Assembly: GCA_018648805.1 (NCBI GenBank)
Contig: JABGQM010000007.1
Location: forward strand, 50,290 to 114,289
DNA: 64,000 bases
Direction: 5' to 3'
Source of the DNA: Verrucomicrobiota bacterium
Lineage (GTDB): Bacteria; Verrucomicrobiota; Kiritimatiellia; UBA8416; JABMPJ01
Of the stretch, positions 16,454 to 25,290 are shown piece by piece. Position 1 is the first letter of the stretch; the number at the start of each line of letters is the position of its first letter. The notes beneath the pieces are model-generated. The model searched no databases. It saw only the letters and a program-made list of their open reading frames with translations, and was not told the DNA's origin. The translations under genes were made by a program, and so were the position numbers.

Positions 16454-19012
16454 TCACGCACCATTGGCCCAGGTCGTGAACCCGGGCATAGTGCTCGACC
16501 AGTCCGATCCGCTCGGGACCACCCGTGCGGTCAGGCCATAACGACCGGGACGCGGACAAGGCAATTCCTGACGATACACATACCGTCCATTGCCCTGCTC
16601 CTCGGCCATCTCCATCTCCCGCACCTCACTCTCGACAATCTCGTTCTGCGAGTCGGCCAAGCCGTAGTAGACCTGCACATCGATCTCATCCGGCCTCAGC
16701 TCACCCAGCTCAACGACACTCGTCACCACGAAGGTATCGCCCACATGCAGACACGCGATATCCCGATCAGGCACCGGCATTTCAATGTGCACGCCACCCC
16801 AGCACGATCCCAGCCGCTTGCGTTGCTCCACGAGCAGCTTGGCCTCGCCAGCCTCGTTCGCCGTCAGGCGGTCGTACGCACCCAGGGCCGTGTTGTAGTA
16901 ACGGTCCCGGTAGTCCCCCAGCATACGGTGCGTTGTGAAAAAGCCAAGGGTCATCTTCATGGATGCCTTCATCATCTCAACCCAACGTGTCGGCACATCG
17001 CCCTTGGAGCGGGTATAGAAGGTCGGGACGATCTCGTTTTCGATGATATTATAGAGCGCGTGCGACTCCACGGCATCCTGGTAGTCTTCGTTGACGTAGT
17101 CCTCGCGATTACCGATGGCCCACCCGGTATCGGGTGTGTAGCCTTCGTCCCACCAGCCATCCAGCACGCTGCAATGCAGGCCGCCGTTCACGGCGGCCTT
17201 CATGCCGGAGGTACCGCTGGCTTCCTGGGGCCGGCGCGGGGTGTTCAACCACACATCCACGCCCTGCACCATGTAGCGCGCCAGCTGAATGTCATAGTTC
17301 TCGAGGAAGATGATCTTATGACGCACGGACGCCTTGCGGGCAAAGGCGATGATCTCCTTGATCAGCCCCTTACCGGCCATATCGGCCGGATGCGCTTTGC
17401 CGGCAAAGACCATCTGAACCGGATGCTTCGCATTGGTCAGCAAGGCCTCCAGGCGCGCAGGATCCTTCAGCAACAGCGTGGCACGCTTGTAGGAAGCGAA
17501 GCGCCGGGCGAACCCGATGGTCAGGGCATCCGAATCGAAGACCGAGGCGATGCTATCGATCTCTTTGCGCGTGGCGTTGCGCACCTTGTATTGGCGCTCG
17601 CCAAACTCGCGCGTGGCGCGCACCAGCCGGGCCCGGCCCAGCTCGTGGGCCCGCCACAGCACCTCATCCGGAATGCGGTCCACCCGCTTGAGAACGCTAT
17701 CTGACCCGGGATGGTCGTGCCAGTCCGGTCCGAGGTAGCGATCAAACAGCGCCGCAAAATCGGTCGACAGCCAGGACGACATGTGCACCCCATTGGTGAC
17801 GTGCCCGATCGGCACTTCCTCGACCGGCAGGTTGGGCCAGAGATAGGACCACATCTTGCGGGCCACCACGCCATGCAGAGCACTGACCGCATTAAAATAG
17901 TGGGCAAACCGCATACCGAGGATGGTCATGGAGACATCCGACCCGGGGTCGGCACCGGGCGCCTGTCCCCACAGGACCGCATCGTCGGCCTTGATCCCGA
18001 CTTCCGGCTCGAGGGCATGGAAGTACGGCTTGAGCATGGCGACGGGAAAGGTCTCGTTGCCGGCCGCAACGGGGGTGTGGGTGGTGAAGACGTTGGTGCG
18101 CGACATGACCTCGAAGGCTGTCGCGGCATCCAGGCCCTGCGATGCCATCAGGTGCGCGATACGCCCCATGCCGAGGAACGCCGCATGGCCCTCGTTGAGG
18201 TGGTACACATGCGGATCGTAGCCCATGGCGAGCAGGGCGCGCACGCCGCCGACGCCCAGCAGCATCTCCTGGCGAATACGCATCACTTGATCGCCACCGT
18301 AGAGCTGGGCGGTGATACCGCGGAACTCGGGCGTGTTGGCCGGAATATTGGCATCCAGAAGGAAGATCGGCACACGTCCGACATCCACCCGCCAGATTTG
18401 AGCATGAAGCGGGCCGGTCGGCAGCGGCACGCTGATCTGGAGGGGCATGTTGTCGCCGTCACGTACCTTGGTCATGGGCATATTGTGCATCTCGCTCTCG
18501 GGATACACCTCCTGCTGCATGCCATCCGCATCAAGATACTGCTGGAAGTAGCCCTGGCGATACATCAGGCCCATGGCCACGAGCGGGATGTCCAGGTCGG
18601 ACGCCGACTTGAGGTGATCGCCCGCCAGGCAACCGAGGCCGCCGGAGTAAATGCGCACGCTCTCGTGGATGCCAAACTCAAGCGAGAAGTAGGCCACGCC
18701 CTCGCGCGCCGGACTCGTCGGCTTCCCGTCGCGGCCCTTGAGGACCTGCACCTCGTACAGTTCGCGTACCTCATCCATATGCGCGATAAAGCCATCGTCC
18801 TCGCGCAGATCCTCCAAGCGCTCAGGCGGTAGGTCACTGAAGAACTTCAATGGATTGTGCCGACACTCATTCCACAGGGCCGGATCGATGCGCCGGAAGA
18901 GTTCGATCGCGTCCGGGCACCAACACCACCACAGGTTATTGGCCAGGGTCTCAAGGAAACGCAATTCTTTGGGCACCGAGGGCGCCACGTTAAATAGCTG
19001 TATGTTCTTCAT
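16454..19012 (-). CDS. glgP: Alpha-glucan (glycogen) phosphorylase
   Basis: This 852-residue GT35 phosphorylase releases glucose 1-phosphate from glycogen using pyridoxal phosphate. The N-terminus (NLWWCWCPDAIELFRRIDP) and EASGTSGMKAAVNGG near residue 600 are typical of the archaeal/Thermotoga-type subfamily (TIGR02094-like). FTTHTPVAAGNETF is another conserved block. It lies 17 nt after the glycogen-binding protein gene and 31 nt before glgA, so degradation and synthesis enzymes share an operon. The C-terminal part beyond about residue 720 carries an extra beta-rich segment seen in this subfamily. Confidence 0.93.
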   Translation of the reverse strand: MKNIQLFNVAPSVPKELRFLETLANNLWWCWCPDAIELFRRIDPALWNECRHNPLKFFSDLPPERLEDLREDDGFIAHMDEVRELYEVQVLKGRDGKPTSPAREGVAYFSLEFGIHESVRIYSGGLGCLAGDHLKSASDLDIPLVAMGLMYRQGYFQQYLDADGMQQEVYPESEMHNMPMTKVRDGDNMPLQISVPLPTGPLHAQIWRVDVGRVPIFLLDANIPANTPEFRGITAQLYGGDQVMRIRQEMLLGVGGVRALLAMGYDPHVYHLNEGHAAFLGMGRIAHLMASQGLDAATAFEVMSRTNVFTTHTPVAAGNETFPVAMLKPYFHALEPEVGIKADDAVLWGQAPGADPGSDVSMTILGMRFAHYFNAVSALHGVVARKMWSYLWPNLPVEEVPIGHVTNGVHMSSWLSTDFAALFDRYLGPDWHDHPGSDSVLKRVDRIPDEVLWRAHELGRARLVRATREFGERQYKVRNATRKEIDSIASVFDSDALTIGFARRFASYKRATLLLKDPARLEALLTNAKHPVQMVFAGKAHPADMAGKGLIKEIIAFARKASVRHKIIFLENYDIQLARYMVQGVDVWLNTPRRPQEASGTSGMKAAVNGGLHCSVLDGWWDEGYTPDTGWAIGNREDYVNEDYQDAVESHALYNIIENEIVPTFYTRSKGDVPTRWVEMMKASMKMTLGFFTTHRMLGDYRDRYYNTALGAYDRLTANEAGEAKLLVEQRKRLGSCWGGVHIEMPVPDRDIACLHVGDTFVVTSVVELGELRPDEIDVQVYYGLADSQNEIVESEVREMEMAEEQGNGRYVYRQELPCPRPGRYGLTARVVPSGSDWSSTMPGFTTWANGA

Positions 19013-19029
19013 GCTGCAGATTTCTCTCT

Positions 19030-19302
19030 CTAAGCGACGTCGATGACACTGTTAAGTGATCCGTACTCATTCGGGGCCCACTCCGGGCACTCCGGGTCGA
19101 CACACCATACGTTGTTCACCACAAATTTATACTGATACTGGCCCGGCGCGAGCAGTATGTTCAGCGCATAGACGCCATCCTTCATTTTCAGAACATGCCG
19201 CGTGGCATCCCACTGGTTGAATGTTCCCGCCACCGAGACGGTACTCTGTGCGTCGGCCTCAACCTGAAACTTCACCCGACGCCGTTTTGCCTTTGCTGCC
19301 AT
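19030..19302 (-). CDS. Small stand-alone glycogen-binding domain protein (CBM48/AMPK-beta type)
   Basis: This 90-residue protein consists almost entirely of a CBM48/AMPK-beta glycogen-binding fold. VSVAGTFNQWD (carbohydrate-binding Trp), LAPGQYQYKFVVN and WCVDPECP are hallmark stretches, after a basic N-terminus (AKAKRRRVKF). There is no catalytic domain. GGAGAG seven bases before ATG 19302 supports that start over 19308. It is the first gene of the phosphorylase-synthase-branching operon and may recruit enzymes to the glycogen granule, which is inference. Confidence 0.85.
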   Translation of the reverse strand: MAAKAKRRRVKFQVEADAQSTVSVAGTFNQWDATRHVLKMKDGVYALNILLAPGQYQYKFVVNNVWCVDPECPEWAPNEYGSLNSVIDVA

Positions 19303-19320
19303 ACCCATACTCTCCGCTAA

Positions 19321-19373
19321 AAAACGATTAAAGAAACGGGACGCCTCCGGTCACTGCAACCGGAATCGGTCCC
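19321..19373 (-). terminator. Possible terminator after the debranching-enzyme gene
   Basis: On the minus strand a bulged hairpin forms from GGGAC/GTCCC (19369-19373 with 19338-19342) outside CCGGT/ACCGG (19359-19363 with 19347-19351). It is followed by GTTTCTTT and then a TTTT run. It lies 32 nt after the debranching stop, just upstream of the glycogen-binding gene, and could separate the two transcripts. Confidence 0.42.
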
Positions 19374-19404
19374 TGCATAAAAACAGGGGGGCACTCTACG
19401 GCCT

Positions 19405-22400
19405 TCACCCCAGAAGTGCAAGCACACGGTAGAGCTCGGTCACGCCCCAGGCCTGGGCGCCGCAGCCGCGGTCGGCATGCGGGGCCGCACCATCCAGGAC
19501 CTCGGGAATCTGTCCGATGCAGCCCCGCTTGAGGAGGAGATCGCTGCTCAACAGCAGGGCCACGGCGGAATCCCGCGCGGCGGCGCCATGGATTTGAAAG
19601 AGGGCTTCGGCGTAGGACGGGAAGGGCCAGGTCCAGGCCGTGCCGTTGTGATAGGCTGGCTTGCGCCGGGTGTCTTCATCACCACGGTACTGCCCGCAGT
19701 AGGGGTGGTGTGGATCATTGAGGAGCGTCCCATCCCGATGGACGGGCAGCGCGTACCGCACAGGTCGATCGGCCAGGCTTCGGATCGCGCCGGGGACCAG
19801 GAGCTGTTCACAGGCCTGCAGGATGCTCTCGCAGAGGGCCCGGTCGGTCACGGCCCCCAATGTCACGGCCAACAGCTGGTTTGAGCGCACATGGTCATCG
19901 GCGCTGGCCTGCGCCGCGGGCATACCGGCGACCGCATGCAGACAGTCCGACACCCCCTCGCCATCGCCGCGGGCATAGAGCGATGCGATGGAGACCTGGA
20001 CCCTGGCGGCCAGGTCAAGGAGTTCCGCATCTTGCTCGACACGTCCCACAAAGGAGAGGGACCGGTGCCAGAGGGCCTGGATTTCGATGGGAAAGCCTTG
20101 GCGTGGGGTCCCGGCCGGATAGTTGGTGTCCATCCAGGTAAAATGGGATGGACTGAAGATCAGGCCGCTATCCGGGTCCATCCCGATCCCATTGGGCGTG
20201 CCGTGGCGGTAGTGTGTCACGATGGAGCGGACCACATCACGCAGGCGGCGCCCCTCACACTCCATCTCCAGAAGCGCGCTGTCGCCGGCCGCCAGCAGGG
20301 CTTCGCAAGAGACGATGAACCAGAGGGGGGCATCCGAGGTATCCCGATCGGAGTCATCGCCGCCGCGGATCATGTTAGGCAGCGTGCCCTGCTTCTCGAA
20401 GCGGGCAAACTGGCGCAGAATGTCGCGGCACTCCGTCTGCATGCCGGCGGCAATCATTCCACGCAGGCAGATCAGCGTATCGCGCCCCCAATCCAGGAAC
20501 CAGGGGTAGCCGGCGATAACGGTCAATGAATCATCGCGGCGTACGACATAGGCATCCATAGCGCGGCGCAGCGGCGTCAACAGGCCGGTGGGATCCGCGC
20601 CCGCCGGTTCGGTCAGCTCGACCGGCGGATAGGCCGGCGGCAGGGGCCCCTCTATTTCAGCCTGCATCGTTATGCCGCTGTTGCCGGCCAGCTCCGCCGC
20701 AAAATAGCCGGGGCTGAAGAGGTCTGATGCATCATCCAGCCCTCGATCGGCTTCATGCGGATGATGCACCATGTAGATCCATTCCGGCGCCGATTGAAAC
20801 CGCCCACCCGGCGCCATGACACGCAGCACGCGGGTGGAATCAGGGCTGAACACGAATCCCTCCGCCTGCGCCTCCACGACCCGTGGCCAGTGCTCCTCCA
20901 GGCCGGTAAACGCCTTGCTCTTGGCGTGAGTGGTGCGGTCCTCGATGTCGGGCCGAATCACGAGCCGCACGGACGCATCGTCCGACAGGGCCGCATCGCC
21001 CTGGCCGGCCGGTCGCATGAACGAGAGGGTCACCGCGTTGCGGCCACGCACCATCGTGAGGGCGACATCGAGCGCGACCGTCTGACCGCAGCCGACCGGG
21101 ACGTCAAAGCGCCATGTCACCTCGCCCGCCGTCGACTGAACAAACGTACGCAGACAAGTACGGCCCAACTCCTGATAGTAGCCCTGGTAGACCACCCATA
21201 CACGGCAACGCGTCAACATCACGTGGCGGTCAACCGGGTAGTCGGGATGGAGGTTGGCGGCCAACAGCGCGTCGTACTGACTCTCGATCTCAGCCCAGGC
21301 CGCACGCACCTGCGCCATCGCGCCGCGTCCATTCGTACAAAGGGCATAGCCGCGTTGGGCCAGCGCCTCCACGCCGGCCACCTCGGGCGGCGCGCCCGCG
21401 ATGCGCGGCGGCAGCAGCAGCAAGGTGTCCGTGCCACGCCGTGTGCCCTCCGGCTCATACACACACAGATGCAACAGGGCCCGGCGTGCCCCTACGGCCG
21501 CTTCAGGCGCCTCGCGCGGCGGCACGACCACGGCGTGTCGGCCATCCGCGTCGAAGCTGCGCGCGCGATAGACGATGGCACCGTCCTCCTCCAGATCGAC
21601 CCGGAAGGGATGGTCGGCTTGCACCAACAGGGCGTGGCCATCGGGCAGCATGACGTCGCGCAACAGATCATGCGGCCAGTGCCACCGGGTCAGGGCAAAC
21701 CGGCCGCGCGGCGACAGCGCGCGCCAGTAGGCGCCCGGGTCGATGCGGTATCGCTCCGCCTCGGCATCCAGATCGAGCGCACCGACATCCCCGCCGCCGC
21801 TCACCTGCGCGTGCAGCTCGAGTACGGCGGCACGCGCGCGCTGGTGACGCACGGCGCGTGGTTCCAATGCGCCATCGGCGCTCGCGGGCTCACATCCCAG
21901 GCACATCACGTCGCCGGGCGCCAGGGTCAGCCGGTAGTGCGCCTCCTCCTCGTCGGGCCGCACCACCGCCCCGGAGAGAAGATCGACCACGCCATCGGTG
22001 ATGACATAGTCCTGACGTGCCCAGCGCACGGACTGCGTGAATTCGCAGTCGAGATTAACCAGGACCAGGGCCGCATCCCCGGTCGCGGCCTCACGCAAGA
22101 GGGCCAGCGCACGGGCACCGGATTGAGCCAGCGTGTGCAGGTGGGCCCCTGCCCCGAAGGCCGGGTGCGTGGCCAGCAACCGGTTGAGGCGCGCGATCGC
22201 ATCCACCTGGTGGTCGGATGCACCCCAGTTCAGCGACGGGGCGCCATGCACATCGATCCGCTCGGTGGCAAACCATTCCACGCCGGCCGTGATGCCGAAA
22301 GCGCCTTCACAAGAGCTGAGTGCGGCCAGGGCGGTGCGTACGCGCGCATAGGTTGGAGAGACGGCGGCCAAGCGCGTGTTGTCATGCGTCTCGCAGAAAT

Positions 22401-23628
22401 GCACCATCAGGCCGCGCTCGCCGGCCATGCGTGCAGCGCCCATGACCTCCGTCTCCACCTGGCTCGGATCATAGCTCTGGAACAGCTCCGAGTAGGCCCA
22501 GTTCAGGTTGGCCCCATCCAGAAGTTGATCCGTTACATGACGCGGCCCGCCCAAGCCCTCGAGGAAGAAGACGGTGTCCGGGAAAGCGTCCCGCACGCGG
22601 GCGGTGATATAGCGCCACACATCGTAAGGCACCATGTAGCCCGCATCGCAGCGGAACCCATCCACACCCAGACGGCACCAGCGCAGAAAGACCTCGGTCA
22701 TGGCCTCCCATAAGGGGCGGCCGGCCGCATAATCCAGTTCGGAGAGATCCTCCCAGGTCACCCCCCAGGCACCCGGCGAACGGAAGCTGCTGTCCTTGCC
22801 CCGCGCGAACCACTCCGGATGCTCATTCTGAAGATGCGATGCCCACCCGGTGTGGTTGGCGGGAATATCCATCAGTAGCCGCCCACCCCGCGCGTGGATG
22901 GCATCGATCAGCTCCGTGTACTGTTCGATCGGCGTGGTGCGCCGGTCGAACTCGGCCAGGGCCGGATCGACATCCATGAAATCGAGCGGTGCAAAGGGAC
23001 TGCCGAAGCGCCCCATACGCGCGTAGGTCGTGGGCACCGGATGCACCGGCAGCAGGTGGATGGCACGGAACCCCAGCCTGCCGATAATATGATCCAGCTC
23101 GCCGATCAGGTCGCGAAAGGTGCCGGAGCGTGGAATCACGGTGAACCCCGCCTCGTCCAGCGCCTGTGCGGCAGCCTGCTGCTCATCCGACACCGCCCCG
23201 AGAGTGCGATTGGGGCCAAACTGCCGCACAAAGGCGGAGTAGATCGAGTTGGCGCAGACCGTTTCGGCCGGCTCGACCTTGATCACCACGTTGTCGCCCG
23301 CGGCCCACTCCGGCTCCGCGCCGGGCGCGGCAAGCAGGTAGGGTTTGGCTTCGAAACGACCTACCTCGCCCAAGCCCAGCGTCAGCTCCCATTGTGAGGG
23401 GCCCACCTGTCGCATCGGCACGTCATGCCAGTCGCGATTGAGAACGGGCACCTGCTCCTCTACGAGGGCCACAATCTCGCGCCGCCGCACGGCGGCCCAC
23501 CCGATGTTGCTGCGCAGGAAGGCGGCCCCCGTGCCGCCGGCGGAGCTGCCGGCGAGCGTAAACGTCACCGTATCGCCCCGGAATCGCCGGAACCGCGTGC
23601 CTGGATGTGGTGTCTGTGTGAGTGGCAT
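19405..23628 (-). CDS. Glycogen debranching fusion: GH13 alpha-amylase-like plus GH133 amylo-1,6-glucosidase
   Basis: The protein has 1407 residues. After an N-terminal beta-rich region comes a GH13 barrel (about 150-500: LLMDIPANH, GVDGFRCDAG with the nucleophile Asp, FFLEGLGG, FCETHDN). A long middle region follows, then a C-terminal (alpha/alpha)6 GH133 domain (about 1040-1400: GYPWFLDWGRDTLI, GDDSDRDTSDAPLWF, CGQYRGDEDTRRKPAYHNG). This mirrors the two-activity architecture of eukaryotic debranching enzyme (4-alpha-glucanotransferase plus 1,6-glucosidase). Its own promoter lies directly at the start codon. Whether the GH13 half transfers or hydrolyses cannot be told from sequence. Confidence 0.9.
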   Translation of the reverse strand: MPLTQTPHPGTRFRRFRGDTVTFTLAGSSAGGTGAAFLRSNIGWAAVRRREIVALVEEQVPVLNRDWHDVPMRQVGPSQWELTLGLGEVGRFEAKPYLLAAPGAEPEWAAGDNVVIKVEPAETVCANSIYSAFVRQFGPNRTLGAVSDEQQAAAQALDEAGFTVIPRSGTFRDLIGELDHIIGRLGFRAIHLLPVHPVPTTYARMGRFGSPFAPLDFMDVDPALAEFDRRTTPIEQYTELIDAIHARGGRLLMDIPANHTGWASHLQNEHPEWFARGKDSSFRSPGAWGVTWEDLSELDYAAGRPLWEAMTEVFLRWCRLGVDGFRCDAGYMVPYDVWRYITARVRDAFPDTVFFLEGLGGPRHVTDQLLDGANLNWAYSELFQSYDPSQVETEVMGAARMAGERGLMVHFCETHDNTRLAAVSPTYARVRTALAALSSCEGAFGITAGVEWFATERIDVHGAPSLNWGASDHQVDAIARLNRLLATHPAFGAGAHLHTLAQSGARALALLREAATGDAALVLVNLDCEFTQSVRWARQDYVITDGVVDLLSGAVVRPDEEEAHYRLTLAPGDVMCLGCEPASADGALEPRAVRHQRARAAVLELHAQVSGGGDVGALDLDAEAERYRIDPGAYWRALSPRGRFALTRWHWPHDLLRDVMLPDGHALLVQADHPFRVDLEEDGAIVYRARSFDADGRHAVVVPPREAPEAAVGARRALLHLCVYEPEGTRRGTDTLLLLPPRIAGAPPEVAGVEALAQRGYALCTNGRGAMAQVRAAWAEIESQYDALLAANLHPDYPVDRHVMLTRCRVWVVYQGYYQELGRTCLRTFVQSTAGEVTWRFDVPVGCGQTVALDVALTMVRGRNAVTLSFMRPAGQGDAALSDDASVRLVIRPDIEDRTTHAKSKAFTGLEEHWPRVVEAQAEGFVFSPDSTRVLRVMAPGGRFQSAPEWIYMVHHPHEADRGLDDASDLFSPGYFAAELAGNSGITMQAEIEGPLPPAYPPVELTEPAGADPTGLLTPLRRAMDAYVVRRDDSLTVIAGYPWFLDWGRDTLICLRGMIAAGMQTECRDILRQFARFEKQGTLPNMIRGGDDSDRDTSDAPLWFIVSCEALLAAGDSALLEMECEGRRLRDVVRSIVTHYRHGTPNGIGMDPDSGLIFSPSHFTWMDTNYPAGTPRQGFPIEIQALWHRSLSFVGRVEQDAELLDLAARVQVSIASLYARGDGEGVSDCLHAVAGMPAAQASADDHVRSNQLLAVTLGAVTDRALCESILQACEQLLVPGAIRSLADRPVRYALPVHRDGTLLNDPHHPYCGQYRGDEDTRRKPAYHNGTAWTWPFPSYAEALFQIHGAAARDSAVALLLSSDLLLKRGCIGQIPEVLDGAAPHADRGCGAQAWGVTELYRVLALLG

Positions 23629-23635
23629 GCAGCGA

Positions 23636-23664
23636 ATTATAGCCCAACGTGAAAATAAAGTCGA
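23636..23664 (-). promoter_or_regulatory. Promoter of the debranching fusion, apparently leaderless
   Basis: On the minus strand, -35 TCGACT (23664-23659) and a perfect -10 TATAAT (23641-23636) are 17 bp apart. The -10 ends seven bases before the ATG at 23628, so transcription should begin at or within a base or two of the start codon. No ribosome-binding site fits in between. Confidence 0.6.
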
Positions 23665-23705
23665 TCGGGCTTAGAGGACTCTTGTATGTTGGAGGCGTAG
23701 TGAGG

Positions 23706-23776
23706 CGTTCGGTCAATAGCCGTCTTTGAGAATGGGCCTTTGTAGCTCGTCGGAGAAGACGGTTATTGACCGAACG
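23706..23776. repeat. 21-bp inverted repeat with 29-nt loop
   Basis: Bases 23706-23726 and 23756-23776 are reverse complements at 20 of 21 positions; the single mismatch would be a G-U pair in RNA. The arms begin CGTTCGGTCAATA. The repeat lies between the start of the debranching gene and the stop of an AT-richer acetyltransferase gene. It may be that gene's transcript end, or one unit of a palindromic repeat family. Confidence 0.8.
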
Positions 23777-23787
23777 AGACGAGGGGC

Positions 23788-24861
23788 TTACCGCTGGGGC
23801 CCCGCCGTTCCCCCCGTATATAGAGATCTTGGGGCCATTCTCCTCATAAGGAACCTTCCGAAATCAGTACCCAAGTGCAACAGGCTGTTTATGGAGTAGG
23901 GGTATAGTGTAACAGTCGCGTAATTCCGGATTCCAATAGTCCACATATCCTGCCAGCTTTCATAGGATCCCAGGAATTCATAGGAAGCAAGCTGCTGTTC
24001 AAATGCATACTTTATGGTTTCCATAGCCAGGAGCATGCTTGGAGAGCAATCTGAGTATTCTTCGATGTAACCGATCTTCAAAACACAACATTGTGAATTT
24101 TCCACTATGCAAATTGACATTGCTATTCGTTTGTCGCTTATTGACAAGAAAGCGATTCTCACGAGACCGCGACGGCACATCTCGACCAAGTAGGCTCTGA
24201 AGAAGTTCTGAGTATTCTCATTCAGAAGCAGTGCAGATTTGCGCACACCTTTCCAGCCGCTGGATTCTATCTGCATGGCATCTTGGAATAGGGGTTCGAA
24301 CTCTGTTGCAGTGGGTTGAAGAATATCAGTCCTTACAGTGCCATGGATAGCGGCCTTCCTTAGAGCTCGCCTGTGATCAGATCTTCTTCTGCTCTTCAGG
24401 CTGGCATAGTAGCTTTCCCAGTCTGTGCCAGTGTAAATATAGGAAGATGAGGTACTCCTTCGCTCAAGAGCGTACATGCTTCTCAATTTCAACCCGCTGA
24501 ATCGGCCGGGTATTCTTCGCAAAGACACAGGGTGTTTCAGAGTCTTTGCCGATTCCAGCAGACTGATAAAGTACTCATCTCTATCCGCTATAAAGGAGCT
24601 TGGTTCGTACAGAAAAGAGCTTCCCAATATTTCATAGGTAGCAACAAAGCCATGTTTCACTCTCGCCAAGGGCAAAATGCATTTCAGAACGTCGTTCTCG
24701 TAGTAGAGCATGACCTGGATGTCACCGGAATCATATAAGTGCTTGGCGCAGTTGTAGAACCAATCAAAACTCAGTATGGGGAGGGTGGAACCTTCAGTTA
24801 AGTCATTCCAACTCTGCTTTATGGCTAAGAGTTCATCAAGGTTGTTAACAATGCGAATCAT
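23788..24861 (-). CDS. BioF2/CelD-like GNAT acyltransferase, AT-richer than its neighbours
   Basis: This 357-residue protein has the layout of the BioF2-like (CelD/BcsL, FemAB-related) double-GNAT family: an N-terminal half with LSFDWFYNCAKHLYD and a C-terminal half with CVLKIGYIEEYSDCSPSMLLAMETIKYAFEQ. Members transfer acyl or aminoacyl groups, often onto polysaccharides or peptidoglycan precursors. ATG 24861 is supported by GGAAGGG about eight bases upstream. Codon use and GC (by eye well below 50%) differ from the flanking genes, suggesting recent transfer. Substrate unknown. Confidence 0.72.
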   Translation of the reverse strand: MIRIVNNLDELLAIKQSWNDLTEGSTLPILSFDWFYNCAKHLYDSGDIQVMLYYENDVLKCILPLARVKHGFVATYEILGSSFLYEPSSFIADRDEYFISLLESAKTLKHPVSLRRIPGRFSGLKLRSMYALERRSTSSSYIYTGTDWESYYASLKSRRRSDHRRALRKAAIHGTVRTDILQPTATEFEPLFQDAMQIESSGWKGVRKSALLLNENTQNFFRAYLVEMCRRGLVRIAFLSISDKRIAMSICIVENSQCCVLKIGYIEEYSDCSPSMLLAMETIKYAFEQQLASYEFLGSYESWQDMWTIGIRNYATVTLYPYSINSLLHLGTDFGRFLMRRMAPRSLYTGGTAGPQR

Positions 24862-25254
24862 CAGGGACACCCTTCCAGAGTCTTGAATCACTTGCCGAAA
24901 CTACTCGCGACGCGTAGACGTATCCCGCAACACATTAACAAGCAACGCCTTATGGGAACAACCATCTAGAACTACGAACGTTGATCCGCATCGTACGCGA
25001 GACGCGGCCCGGGGTCAAGATCGGGGCAACAATAACGCCCGCACCGAGAACCTGCGCGATGATGGCGCCCTTGGCCCGCTCCCAGTGAATGAAGACAAAG
25101 GCGAGCTCGGCCACACCTGCGACGGTCATAAGCACCATAACCGCTCTTCACACCCCAGCCGGTCGGTCGCCTGCAGAGGGCAGGATCAAGGGATCAGCGG
25201 GATGAGGGAGTAATAGGAACGGCGTGGAAGCTCATAATCATAATTCGAATGGGG
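24862..25254. other. Intergenic region with only a doubtful short reading frame
   Basis: About 390 bases separate two divergent genes. A 62-codon minus-strand frame at 24950-25138 (hydrophobic N-terminus, MVLMTVAGVAELAFVF) has a weak GAGCGG before its ATG and no recognised relatives; it could be a remnant or chance. Nothing else convincing was seen. Confidence 0.4.
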
Positions 25255-25283
25255 TGGAGAGTGGGCTGCAGTCGTGGCATACT
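25255..25283 (+). promoter_or_regulatory. Possible near-leaderless promoter of the cysteine desulfurase gene
   Basis: TGGAGA (25255-25260) and CATACT (25278-25283) are 17 bp apart, each matching four of six consensus bases. The -10 ends seven bases before ATG 25291, and no ribosome site is present. This is the same spacing as at the debranching gene. Confidence 0.38.
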
Positions 25284-25290
25284 TTTGCCC

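Noticed and set aside
20755..22713. A 652-codon plus-strand open frame opposite the debranching gene
   Set aside because: It is the antisense shadow of a high-GC gene; composition is Arg/His/Gly-rich with no domain, and the minus-strand protein is clearly real.
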